Assembly (NCBI GenBank): GCA_965263285.1
Contig: CBDHHD010000004.1
Coordinates: 930,001-994,000 of the forward strand
DNA: 64,000 nucleotides
Reading direction: 5' to 3'
Source of the DNA: JASGCP01 sp965263285
GTDB taxonomy: Bacteria > Bacteroidota > Bacteroidia > Chitinophagales > Chitinophagaceae
Below, piece after piece: positions 21,201-27,504 of this stretch. The first letter of the stretch is position 1; every line of letters begins with the position of its first letter. The translations under genes and the position numbers were made by a program. The notes beneath the pieces were generated by a model, which did no database searches, was not told the DNA's origin, and saw nothing but the letters and a program-made list of their open reading frames with translations.

Positions 21201-24200
21201 TTTTAGAAATCAATAACACCTTCGTGCCGCTCTCCTCCATTATCTCAAGTATCCTGCTCACAGACCAATGGATATTCAAAGGAATATAAGCTTGACCCGA
21301 TTGCATAATACCTATAGCACTCACTACTTGCAACATTCCTTTCTCGGAAAGAATAGCAATAGTTGTTCTATCTTCACTTACAAGTATCGATGCTATTTTC
21401 TTAGATAAATCCCATATCTCCTTATGTGTATACATCCTATTTTGTTCGCTATCTATAACAGAAACCCTATCTCTCAAAGATAGATTTTGTATCACCTTTT
21501 CTTCATATTCCTGTAGCCAACTTCGTTCTATCTTAGGAGCTAACACCCTTCCTCTCTCTTCGTATTCAAATATGCAATTCCTATCAAAAGCACTCAATGG
21601 TGATATAACACATTTTTCTTTCCAATCATTTTTACTCAACCACTCAATCCATGCAATCATTTGACCATTCATTTGTCCTATTTGCTCCTTGCTAAACAAT
21701 TCCGAAACAAATAACCATTTACTTGAAAAACCTTCTTCAGTACCAATAGCTTGCAAGTCAATCCATGCTTGAGAGGTTTGACCCATACTATAGCGCTTTT
21801 CTATATACTCTCCAGGAAAATACTTCTCCTTATCTACTATATTATCGTTCCAGCCTGTAGTATTAAACACTCCCGTAAAAACAATAGGAGACACAATCTT
21901 ATGTATATCTGCGACATGGGCTCTTATCCAGTCTCTCTGAACATTTTGCCCCCCATACAATTGATGCTCTATATCATCTAATAATCTCCTACTTGTTCTT
22001 TCTATTGTAGGAAACAATCCCCCTACATCTAAAAAATGAAAAAAATCTGTATTGGTAAAATCTCCCCACAGCTGATTCACATCTTTATGCACATGATATC
22101 TATTAAACAATGTTATCGTTATTAAAAACTCAGCCACTCCACTGTAGTAGCCAATAACTTTACCAAACAAAGCAAGAATAACACCTGCAGGAGACAATCT
22201 ATAACTTTCTATCTTTCTACAAAATGACATCCAGGTACTCTTATCTACAAAAAGCGTATGCTCAGAAAAATGTGCTTTCTTAATCCAGGAAGTATCCTCT
22301 AAGCCTAATAAAGGTGGTTTACCCGGCATGTTGCTTAGCTTTTCTTCCCAATACCTTTTATCCCTCTCATACCATGAAGAATACCGCAATTGAGATACAA
22401 TATCTTGATAATCCTTAAACGATATAGCACTAAATGCAGGTTGATAGTCCTTATTCTTATACAACTGAATCAATATTGTCCAAAACGATTGCCTGCTTTG
22501 TGCATCTAAAATAATCAAATCCATACTATGATGCAAAACCACTATATCATTATATCTTACAGCTACAAAATGAAACAAAGGAAATTTACCAGCATCATAG
22601 TCCTTACGAAACACACGATTGGCTATTTCTTCATTATGCACTTCTGTGTACCGTTCTGTTTCAAGGTTTATTTCTTCAATAGTATATACATCTATCTCTT
22701 CCATTCTTAGATACCTTTGTTTTAATATCTCCATAGAAAAAATAGTCCTCAATGCAGGTTGCCATACAATCAATTGATTCAAGGCTCTATTCAACTCTTT
22801 TATATCTATCTCCGAAAAACAAAATCTTATATAGATCGTATTACTAATGCCTCCTATTTCAAAATTATCTAAACGACCTAATAAATAGGCTTTTTGCAAA
22901 TCCGTCATTTCAAACCAATCGTAGCGCTTTTCTTTATTAGGCTCTATTATTAATCTTCTTACATCTACTTCTGATCGAATATCTTTAAAGTCAGACGGAC
23001 TATATATTACAGTATTTCTCTTAAGTAAATGTTGAATCATATTTTTCAATTCCATTTCCCAAGCCTGTCCCCATAATCCCATCTTCTCTTTACTTAAGCG
23101 ACCAGTCATCGTAAATCTAAATTGACCATTTTCTACTACCGATCCTATTTGCAATCCGTTCTCTTGAACTGTTACGTTTTTACTATCTACCCAAATGCCT
23201 GTATCTGTTATTTTCAATGACCATGGTTGTTGGCGATCTTTCCCATCTATCACCCCTAAGTAATTAAAAACAACACAAGGCATATTACTATATCCCCAGC
23301 GAATACCATATCCTAAACCATTCCTTTCTATAGAATGAAGTCGCTCTTTAATACTTATGATGCTTTCAGAGATATCTTCTCCTACAGATAAACATACAGG
23401 ATGCATCGTAGTAAACCATCCCATTGTATTTCCTATTCTAATCTCTTCCTTCCATTCTTCGCGACCATGACTCTCTAAGGTAATAAACAAATCGCTTTTA
23501 CCAAATACCTGTCTGAAAGACGCAACTAAGCTATACAATAACAAATCATTAATTTCTGTATGATAGGGCTTATTCCCTTGATAGATGAGTTGTTCTGTCT
23601 CTTCTTTACTAAGGCTAATTGTTACAAAACAGTTATCTTCATTGTCTGACCATCTTGTAAATTCCTCATTTTGTTCTTGCCATTGTATTGTCCATTCCTT
23701 ATATATGGCATCCCAAGAAGAATCTATCTGAGCGCTATACTCCAGTAAACTATTCACCCATTGTCGATAGCTCGTTTTCTTATCTCCCAAGCTCTTCCCC
23801 TGATATAACAAAAATAAATCATCATATAAAATCCGCCAACTCACCCCATCTATTATTAAATGATGAAAAATCATACCAATATATGCTTCCTTTTCTTCTT
23901 CATCTTCCATATAAAATATCTTATACAAGTTACCCTTCCATATATCCAATCCCTGATGCCCTTGATTATACCATATTCTCTTTTGAGATACCTTATCTTT
24001 ATAATTGGTAAGATTATAAAAAACAACAGAAGTCATCGGTTTCGTTGAATCATAGTATTGAATAATATTCCCCGCCTCATCTTTCTTATACGACAATCTA
24101 AAAGCATCGTGATAATCTACTAAGGTAGCTATAGCTTGAATTAAAACTTCCTTATTTAAAAGCTCTGTCTTAATCTCAAAGGCTTGATTAAAATAATCAG

Positions 24201-27200
24201 GATTAGGATAATCTTTTTCAAAAAACCATTTTTGAATAGGGAGAAGTCCAACCTCACCCTCTAATCTACCTGTCTCTCTTACAACATCTTTCTCTCTAAA
24301 ATTAAAAGATATCTGCTCACTTAGTTGCGCTATAGTTCTATATTGAAAAATATCTTTCACTGATATGTCTACTCCCATATGAGCTCTTAATTGGCTAGAC
24401 AATTGAATAGATCGTATGCTATCTCCTCCTACCCTAAAAAAATCATCTTCTACTCCTATGTTATTATTTCCTAATAATTTCTCCCAAATAGATAGCAGTT
24501 GTTGTTCTAATTCATTTGTAGGAGCTTTATATTCATTGCTATCAGCAAGATTATATTCTATGGCTAATAATGCCTTTCTATCTAATTTACCATTCACCGT
24601 TAAAGGCATCTGCTCTATTTGCACTAATCCTGTAGGCACCATATAGTCAGGCAATTGCTTAGACAGATAACTTCTTAATTCTTCTACATCCACTTGCTCC
24701 TTAGCCACAAAATACCCCACTAAATATCTATTATCTCCTTTCTCATTAATCAATACTACAGCTTGTTCAATCACTTGTTCATCCTTTAATCCTTCAATCC
24801 TAGTCTGAAATCCTTGAATCCTATTCTCTATCTCCCCTAATTCAATTCGATAGCCTCTTATCTTCACTTGAAAATCATTCCTCCCTATATATTCAATATT
24901 GCCATCGGGTAGCATTCGCACTATGTCTCCTGTTTTATATAGTCGCCCATTTCTATTTTGTTGTTTTTCTTCTTCAGTTTGAAAAGGATTCTTAATAAAT
25001 CTTTCTGCAGTTAATTCAGGTCTATTCAAGTACCCTCTTGCTAGACCATCACCTCCAATATACAATTCTCCCATAGATCCTATGGGTAACAACTGTAGAT
25101 TATTATTTAATACATATATAGACTTATTATCTATATGCTTCCCTATATTATTATTGCTATCACCCATGCTATAATGATGCATGGTAGCGCACACTGTAGT
25201 TTCAGTAGGTCCATACGCATTAAATACTTCTATCTCTTGTTCATAATATCTTTTTATTATATCTATATTCGGTGATTCTCCTGCTAATATCATTTTATCA
25301 AGAGACAAAAAAACATCTTTTTGCAAAATAGCTGGAGGTAAAGTGGCTATTTCTATATTATTAGTTTGAATATAATTTGCTAATAAATAAAAGTCTTGTT
25401 GTATATCTGAAGATATAAGATAAGAGGTATGCCCATTACAAATAGATGCAAATAATTCAAAGACAAATGCGTCAAAAGAATAGTTCGCATATAATAACAA
25501 TCTAAAAATCTTATTTTCTTTTATAGGCACTAACCATATTCTACTCTGTGCCATTTGAAGATTTATTACTGAACTATGTTCAATCATCACCCCCTTAGGA
25601 TTCCCCGTTGTACCAGAGGTATAGATAATATACGCTAACTCATGAGAGCTAATGATTAATGGTAAATGGTTAATGGTTAATGAATATAATTCTTTTAGAA
25701 ATTGTTCATCTGTTACATTAACAATTAGAAACTGAACATTTTCAATTTTCGATTTGCAATTTGTAATTAAACACCTAGGCTGTGTGTCTTGCAAAATAAA
25801 TAAAATTCTCTCTTCGGGATACTCAGGTGAGATAGGACAATACGCAGCACCACTCTTAAGAACCCCTAAGATAGCAATAATTGTCCATTCATTTCGCTTT
25901 AGCAACAAACAAATAATATCGTCTGCTTTAGTTTGATAATTATTATACAAATAATAAGCTAACTGATTAGCTTTATTATTTAACTCTTGATAAGTTAATT
26001 CTTTCTCCTCAAATACCACGGCTATATTATTCGGCGTTCTTGCCACTTGCTCTTCAAATAGCTGATGAATAGTTTTGTCTTTAGGATATTCTCTTTCTGT
26101 TTTATTGTAGTCATACACTAAATATTGATATTCTTTATCAGTAATCATATTATATTCGCCAATAGTTTTACTCGCATCTGACAAAACATCCTCTAACAGT
26201 TTAAAATATCTTTGAAAAAAAGAATCTACTAATTCAATATTAATATCTATATCTTCAGTATCTATAAAAAAATGTATTTGTTGTTCATCAACTCTTTGAA
26301 TACGAATGTGTAAATGACCAGAAAACATGCTCGACTCACTAATAGGATATTTTTCTTCTTTCAATTTCATACCATTGAAATGATAAATTCTTTTTGAAAG
26401 AGGGGGTTGTTTAGAAATACCTACCAATGATGAATCTTTATGAATACCCGCTGTCTCCATAATTAAATAAGTAGGGGTATATGCAGGTAGCACATCTTCT
26501 CCCGCTATTAAACTTTGACTAATTGCTTTAAAAAACAAATGGGTATCCTCTAAAATATTTAAAAAAGTCTTTGTAGATTTTATAGTAAATGGAATCAATA
26601 CTGTATTAACACCTTGTATATAAAGCTTATTATTGATAAGATAAGGTATGGAAAGCAAAAGCTTTTCAGGCGGTTCATATACATGCTTATGAAATAAAAT
26701 AGCAAAAAGAGTTAAATGGAATACATATTCAGTAGTATGATATTCTCTTACCAAATGCTTGATAGATCCTACATATTTAATAGGTACTGAGTAGTATCTA
26801 AATATCTTATCTTTTGTCTCTCCCTGCGAGGATGTTGAAGTCCCTTTTAAAAAATCTAAAGAAATCCCTTCTCCTCCTCCTATATTTCTTCGCCAAAAGT
26901 CTATCAATTTATCTCTATGTGTATCTAATAAACTTTTAGTCTTTTTTAAAAAAATTAAGTTTTCTTGTTGCTGTACCTCTAAAGAAACAGGATATTGAAA
27001 ATGAGGGTTATTATAATAATGTGAAAGTAAGTCCACAATAACATTGGTAGTCATTCCTCCACCTATAAAATGGTGAAAAACAAATAAAATACGATAAGAA
27101 TCTACATCCGTTTTAATGACATATAATCTTAATAAGTTCTTCTGCCCAACAAGATTAAATGGTTGCTTAATAAGAAGTTTGATTTCTTCCAATACCAAAG

Positions 27201-27465
27201 GATGGTCTATATATACAACTGAATTAAACTTATCTAATATGTTAACCGAAAGTTCTGAATGTTCTTTTAAAATAGACGACCTAAAAGACAAAACATCCAT
27301 TATCATTTTTTCCCAAGCAATATTTAATCTATCTCTATCTATCTGCCCTTGTAATTCTTGGATAAAAAACATATTATAATATCCTTCTGCTACTAATTCC
27401 CACTCATAAAAAAACAATTCTTGATAAGGTGATAATGGAAGGCTATTACCTGAATCAGGATACAT
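10012..27465 (-). CDS. NRPS gene 1, main fragment (5817 aa): modules 1-4 and most of 5
   Basis: A giant synthetase starting at the ATG at 27465 (MYPDSGNSLPLSPYQ), aligned with its paralogues. Rough domain order by residue: starter C 1-440; A(Phe) 455-960; PCP 1012; E 1072-1490; Cy 1520-1970; A(Cys) 1995-2505; PCP 2555; C 2620-3045; A 3055-3565; PCP 3612; Cy 3675-4105; A(Cys) with Ox inserted 4620-4930; PCP 5027; C 5088-5505; A from 5515. It ends prematurely at LDNTFF because one base is missing by the A run near 10018; paralogues continue LFFNEYGPTETT. Restoring one base at each of three breaks (10018, 7305, 5843) joins it to the three downstream fragments as a single 7,890-residue protein. 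Its own promoter has lost the -33 box to an IS. Either a recent pseudogene or base-calling errors would explain the breaks. Confidence 0.93.
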   Translation of the reverse strand: MYPDSGNSLPLSPYQELFFYEWELVAEGYYNMFFIQELQGQIDRDRLNIAWEKMIMDVLSFRSSILKEHSELSVNILDKFNSVVYIDHPLVLEEIKLLIKQPFNLVGQKNLLRLYVIKTDVDSYRILFVFHHFIGGGMTTNVIVDLLSHYYNNPHFQYPVSLEVQQQENLIFLKKTKSLLDTHRDKLIDFWRRNIGGGEGISLDFLKGTSTSSQGETKDKIFRYYSVPIKYVGSIKHLVREYHTTEYVFHLTLFAILFHKHVYEPPEKLLLSIPYLINNKLYIQGVNTVLIPFTIKSTKTFLNILEDTHLFFKAISQSLIAGEDVLPAYTPTYLIMETAGIHKDSSLVGISKQPPLSKRIYHFNGMKLKEEKYPISESSMFSGHLHIRIQRVDEQQIHFFIDTEDIDINIELVDSFFQRYFKLLEDVLSDASKTIGEYNMITDKEYQYLVYDYNKTEREYPKDKTIHQLFEEQVARTPNNIAVVFEEKELTYQELNNKANQLAYYLYNNYQTKADDIICLLLKRNEWTIIAILGVLKSGAAYCPISPEYPEERILFILQDTQPRCLITNCKSKIENVQFLIVNVTDEQFLKELYSLTINHLPLIISSHELAYIIYTSGTTGNPKGVMIEHSSVINLQMAQSRIWLVPIKENKIFRLLLYANYSFDAFVFELFASICNGHTSYLISSDIQQDFYLLANYIQTNNIEIATLPPAILQKDVFLSLDKMILAGESPNIDIIKRYYEQEIEVFNAYGPTETTVCATMHHYSMGDSNNNIGKHIDNKSIYVLNNNLQLLPIGSMGELYIGGDGLARGYLNRPELTAERFIKNPFQTEEEKQQNRNGRLYKTGDIVRMLPDGNIEYIGRNDFQVKIRGYRIELGEIENRIQGFQTRIEGLKDEQVIEQAVVLINEKGDNRYLVGYFVAKEQVDVEELRSYLSKQLPDYMVPTGLVQIEQMPLTVNGKLDRKALLAIEYNLADSNEYKAPTNELEQQLLSIWEKLLGNNNIGVEDDFFRVGGDSIRSIQLSSQLRAHMGVDISVKDIFQYRTIAQLSEQISFNFREKDVVRETGRLEGEVGLLPIQKWFFEKDYPNPDYFNQAFEIKTELLNKEVLIQAIATLVDYHDAFRLSYKKDEAGNIIQYYDSTKPMTSVVFYNLTNYKDKVSQKRIWYNQGHQGLDIWKGNLYKIFYMEDEEEKEAYIGMIFHHLIIDGVSWRILYDDLFLLYQGKSLGDKKTSYRQWVNSLLEYSAQIDSSWDAIYKEWTIQWQEQNEEFTRWSDNEDNCFVTISLSKEETEQLIYQGNKPYHTEINDLLLYSLVASFRQVFGKSDLFITLESHGREEWKEEIRIGNTMGWFTTMHPVCLSVGEDISESIISIKERLHSIERNGLGYGIRWGYSNMPCVVFNYLGVIDGKDRQQPWSLKITDTGIWVDSKNVTVQENGLQIGSVVENGQFRFTMTGRLSKEKMGLWGQAWEMELKNMIQHLLKRNTVIYSPSDFKDIRSEVDVRRLIIEPNKEKRYDWFEMTDLQKAYLLGRLDNFEIGGISNTIYIRFCFSEIDIKELNRALNQLIVWQPALRTIFSMEILKQRYLRMEEIDVYTIEEINLETERYTEVHNEEIANRVFRKDYDAGKFPLFHFVAVRYNDIVVLHHSMDLIILDAQSRQSFWTILIQLYKNKDYQPAFSAISFKDYQDIVSQLRYSSWYERDKRYWEEKLSNMPGKPPLLGLEDTSWIKKAHFSEHTLFVDKSTWMSFCRKIESYRLSPAGVILALFGKVIGYYSGVAEFLITITLFNRYHVHKDVNQLWGDFTNTDFFHFLDVGGLFPTIERTSRRLLDDIEHQLYGGQNVQRDWIRAHVADIHKIVSPIVFTGVFNTTGWNDNIVDKEKYFPGEYIEKRYSMGQTSQAWIDLQAIGTEEGFSSKWLFVSELFSKEQIGQMNGQMIAWIEWLSKNDWKEKCVISPLSAFDRNCIFEYEERGRVLAPKIERSWLQEYEEKVIQNLSLRDRVSVIDSEQNRMYTHKEIWDLSKKIASILVSEDRTTIAILSEKGMLQVVSAIGIMQSGQAYIPLNIHWSVSRILEIMEESGTKVLLISKKEYEHKIQLQGSNIRLLIIEELLLKEQEGDISLPAVLLSDIAYIIYTSGSTGKPKGVAISHENMINTLIAVNNRYKVTEKDSVLALSELSFDLSVYDIFGLLLVGGRIVFVNDEERQDPQHWLALIEKHKITLWNTVPQLAELLVDEARAREMRLDSIRLYLLSGDWLPLQLPDKIKRQSKDTQVISLGGATEGSVWSIWYEIKNINPDWKSIPYGYPMPNQQIYILNHELIHSPIGVEGDIYIGGKGVAQGYWNNQEQTDKQFKEHHELGRIYKTGDRGILHAEGWVEFRGRKDFQVKIRGYRVELEEIENKLNKLEGVKQSAVQLFKKNNSEVLVGFVVREQLITKGADENFDKEVFKLEQRGIRKGLNGTIVLKENVSVDKLSKVINDSLGLPDYMSLQEIVFLDSMPLTANGKLDKSRLPKPEIEWQSYIAPVTKEEQEMVEIWSEVLNIDKSKIGIEDSFFNLGGHSITAIRLISKINSRFNFGLSFKDLFEYPTIRGLIKNSITLKQREQEGDYIPYQLIDSDVVISKEDYEDCYPAGMLQLGMFFEQEKLGKGIYLFNYIQQFSEKCDRKKIEKCLQAIMNRHDILRTGYRMLEDGNIYAMVQKRVEVKSKLFFVTDSIEEVRKKEIALAFNREIAGLYRFYIIEQVEGFVLFFSFHHAILDGYSLNLFIRELVDLYQHDNDKLYEEEQIQLLYGEFIRNELSALKNEDTRLFWREYLAESILLTPQWNFSKSNGVSVVAERQQIEGLRLGQIEDIASKYSCTVEELLLLSYMTVLSLFFNERDITIGLEKHNRIEKEGGDRQLGLFVTMLPFRYELRDKEALGTALSRLRDSVKKIVNHKQYPYNEIKQQLGGRDLFDIAYSYNDFSNFVGNEKRAHINEFLNEELGNITSILFICKVYKYSGGYGFVFSGHSNSVDQAYLSYFVRYYNSVLDQLCKEERVVFKLMDEDHQYLVYDYNKTERDYPKDKTIHQLFEEQVTRTPNNIAVVFEDKQLTYQELNNKANQLANYLYNNYQTKGDDIICLLLERSEWMIIAILGVFKSGAAYCPISPEYPEERILFVLQDTQPKCLITNCKLKIENVQFLIVNLMDEEFLKVLVSLTINHLPLTINSHALAYIIYTSGTTGNPKGVMIEHGGVINLIYALDKSHFWQDEERMLNFFSYIFDPSVEQFFIPLLKGFTLFMISEELIQDVNGLINFINKNKITHFDTTPSYFDSLPIVTLATLNRLILGGERLTKETRNKAYKTVLDNTLFFNEYGPTETTITSLVSSLNNTIDLNIGSPISNTCIYILNKEGLLLPQGSVGELYIGGDGVARGYLNRPELTAEWFIKNPFQTEEEKQKNRNSRLYKTGDVVRMLPDGNIEYIGRNDFQVKIRGYRIELGEIENRIQGFQTRIEGLKDKQVIEQVVVLVNEKADNKYLVGYFVAKEQVDIEELRSYLSKQLPEYMVPTGLVQIEQMPLTVNGKLDRKALLNIEYKIIDESIELPKNNTEERLLKIWSNLLKISESEISVTQSFFRLGGNSLLSIRLVGQLNRELLVQLSVKDIFAYPTIREISHIIEQKDTGFVYQDYMLTDIKKEDYSLFPLNNVQQAYYMGRIDLFEIGNISTGGYSEFVVDDLSVENLEKALNRLVLRHAGLRTVFTDQGQQILPADNCHYSIPVNKITTEEALLDIRNRLLNMKVDVARFPIIVIEVSEYKGSYVIHFMSDAIIMDDNSMRIFFTELVKIYNNLDIVLPTLHITYHEYILALQRIRDSKLFDKAKTYWETKLEDYDFSCNLPIVIEPSMVKQSTTKRGLRIIEKETYDILQEKLAKIQLSPTSLLLSLYGKVLCRWSGQDKFSINLTLFNRLPLHKEVNDILGDFTNLELYNYDDVKSRDIVEHYLKGVQNVLWDDIENNLFDGIDFQRLIRERKQWSISKAIAPIVLTSVLGFKEKKEEGDVINLFGRQHYSISRTSQVWIDNAVYEDYNGNLILRWDFVEQLFLPEVIEGMLDEYAYLIRKIAAMDIQRDRLEFYRLPATYQHIIEKYNATAEEYDVKTIIDFYDNCVIQDACKCNAIAVVEGGNNKKAYKHREVAIGSKNIATHLYKYYKEEQTVAILSEKGYNQVVSSLGIMQSGKAYIPLNIHWSVSRILEIMEESGTKVLLISKKEYEHKRQLQASNIRLLIIEELLLKEWEGDISLPIVLLSDIAYIIYTSGSTGKPKGVAISHENMMNTIIAVNNRYKVTEKDSVLALSELSFDLSVYDIFGLLLVGGGIVFVNDEERQDPQHWLSLIEKHKITLWNTVPQLAELLVDEARAREMRLDSIRLYLLSGDWLPLQLPDKIKRQSKDTQVISLGGATEGSIWSIWYEIKNINPDWKSIPYGYPMPNQQIYILNHELIHSPVGVEGDIYIGGKGVAQGYWNNEEQTDKQFKEHPELGKIYKTGDRGILHAEGWVEFRGRKDFQVKIRGYRVELEEIENKLNKLEGVKQSAVQLFKKNNSEVLVGFVVREQLITKGADENFDKEVFKLEQRGIRKDLTDTIIFKDNGIDEEEYRLTKSYRNFGDRFVDASLIDTIIREAKQIKVKTKNVVDSLLTKDKIARVLTRLQGKSLSDKILPKYLYPSGGSAYPIECYVRVSESGIKGIEGGVYYYHPLNNALQRVEDHSNNNQDSIELVVNWSAIKPLYGDFADKLVWIELGHILELLSTELNRLGIAFDIQIKQENRDESKMVLAEIVLGVDGNQIEQLTSELTAYYVSKRGNVYEGLIDLDKYSVFDRAIEQAKILENGKGMIVVECDSRRDKACLVSQWIGSGIMIERIKQQLLQYDIGGCPLGSEFGENELYSIVIGYIANEEKTKGESKVAVDKLSKVINDSLGLPDYMSLQEIVFLDSMPLTANGKLDKSRLPKPEIEWQSYIAPNTQEEQEMVEIWSEILNIGKNKIGIEDSFFNLGGHSITAIRLISKINSRFNFGLSFKDLFEYPTIRGLIKNSITLKQREQEGDYIPYQLIDSDVVISKEDYEDCYPAGMLQLGMFFEQEKLGHGTYLAFQIQYFSGKCNREKLERCLQTIINRHDILRTGYRMLEDGNIYALVQKRVEVKSKLFFVTDSIEEVRKKEIALAFNREIAGLYRFYIIEQAEGFVLFFSFHHAILDGYSLNLFIRELVDLYQHDNDKLYEEEQSKLLYGEFIRNELSALKNEDTRLFWREYLAESILLTPQWNFSKSKGVSVVAERQQIEGLRLRQIEDIASKYSCTVEELLLLSYMTVLSLFFNERDITIGLEKHNRIEKEGGDRQLGLFVTMLPFRYELRDKEALGTALSRLRDSVKKIVNHKQYPYNEIKQQLGGRDLFDIAYSYNDFSHFVGNEKRTHINEFLNEELSNITSILFICKVYKYSGGYGFVFSGHSNNIDQAYLSYFVRYYNSVLDQLYKEERVVFKLMDEDYQYLVYDYNKTERDYPKDKTIHQLFEEQVERTPNNIAVVFEDKKLTYQELNSKANQLAYYLYHNYNTKADDIICLLLERSEWMIIAILGVLKSGAAYCPISPEYSEERILFILQDTQPKCLITNCKLKIENVQFVIVNVTDEQFLKELYSLTINHLPLTISSHSLAYIIYTSGTTGNPKGVMIEHGGVINLIYALDKSHFWQDEERILNFFSYIFDPSVEQFFIPLLKGFTLFMISEELIQDVDGLISFINKNEITHFHTTPSYFNSLPIVILPTLNRLILGGERVTNEIRNKVYKTVLDNTFF
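12290..16480 (-). other. Gene 1 module 4: Cy-A(Cys)-Ox-PCP, thiazole-forming
   Basis: The Cy domain opens with FPLNNVQQAYYMGR near 16430 and has the DxxxxD motif DAIIMD near 16055. The A pocket D-L-Y-N-L-S-L-I-W plus Lys equals the canonical cysteine code. An oxidase domain sits inside the A domain's C-terminal part, and the PCP has FFNLGGHSITAIRL near 12385. In known systems this order converts Cys to a thiazoline and then a thiazole. Confidence 0.88.
12657..13633 (-). other. FMN-type oxidase (Ox) domain inserted in the cysteine A domain
   Basis: About 325 residues lie between FKLEQRGIRKDL and VDKLSKVIND, where the other two Cys modules have only about a dozen. The insert contains LYPSGGSAYPIECYVRV, GGVYYYHPLNNALQ and, near its end, IGSGIMIERI and GGCPLGSE. 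These are hallmarks of the nitroreductase-like McbC/SagB-type oxidoreductases that oxidise thiazolines, as in epothilone and bleomycin NRPSs. Assignment is by motif reading only. Confidence 0.85.
16520..19650 (-). other. Gene 1 module 3: C-A(unknown)-PCP
   Basis: The C domain opens with CYPAGMLQLGMFFEQ and has HHAILDG near 19205. The A domain has its ATP loop near 17810 and a pocket reading D-P-E-D-I-G-E-I-T plus Lys. Three acidic pocket residues make a basic side chain conceivable (weak inference). The PCP has FFRLGGNSLLSIRL near 16630. Confidence 0.75.
19690..22945 (-). other. Gene 1 module 2: Cy-A(Cys)-PCP, thiazoline-forming
   Basis: The Cy domain has FEMTDLQKAYLLGR near 22900 and DxxxxD as DLIILD near 22520; it is clearly divergent from the other two Cy domains in the window. 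The A pocket D-L-Y-N-L-S-L-V-W plus Lys indicates cysteine. There is no Ox domain, only a short stretch GTIVLKENVS at its position (near 20080). The PCP has FFNLGGHSITAIRL near 19800. Confidence 0.85.
22985..27465 (-). other. Gene 1 module 1: starter C-A(Phe)-PCP-E
   Basis: The pocket reads D-A-F-T-I-A-A-V-C plus Lys, two conservative changes from the GrsA phenylalanine code DAWTIAAICK. The PCP is FFRVGGDSIRSIQ (near 24430), followed by an E domain with HHLIIDGVSW (near 23865), GHGREEW and FNYLG, so D-Phe is expected. The starter C domain has HHFIGGG instead of HHxxxDG (near 27070). Confidence 0.85.
25650..25775 (-). repeat. AT-rich short repeats in an A domain (one of 12 such sites)
   Basis: On the plus strand, TTAATGG/TAAATGG heptamers are followed about 65 bases on by repeated CAATTTN units. 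Both are in frame and encode the linker LITNCKxKIENVQF...SLTINHLPLTISSH just before the ATP loop. The same pair lies in every non-Cys A domain: near 5905, 10445, 17850, 31975, 35170, 41640, 44830, 48020, 52575, 55800 and 61530. Confidence 0.8.
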
Positions 27466-27479
27466 ACATAAATTTAATA

Positions 27480-27487
27480 CAAAGCTA
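27480..27487 (-). promoter_or_regulatory. Surviving -7 box of the gene 1 promoter
   Basis: TAGCTTTG on the minus strand, 15 bases before the ATG at 27465, equals the -7 box of the sister promoters. The sister sequence is kept only back to about 27504. The next bases, where the -33 TTTG should lie, are now the end of the ISL3-type element. Expression would need a new upstream element. Confidence 0.5.
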
Positions 27488-27504
27488 ATATAATTATTAC
27501 TAAT

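Noticed and set aside
25650..25775. Short direct repeats considered as a CRISPR array or satellite
   Set aside because: Units are 7 bases with no spacers and are read in frame as a linker in the A domain.
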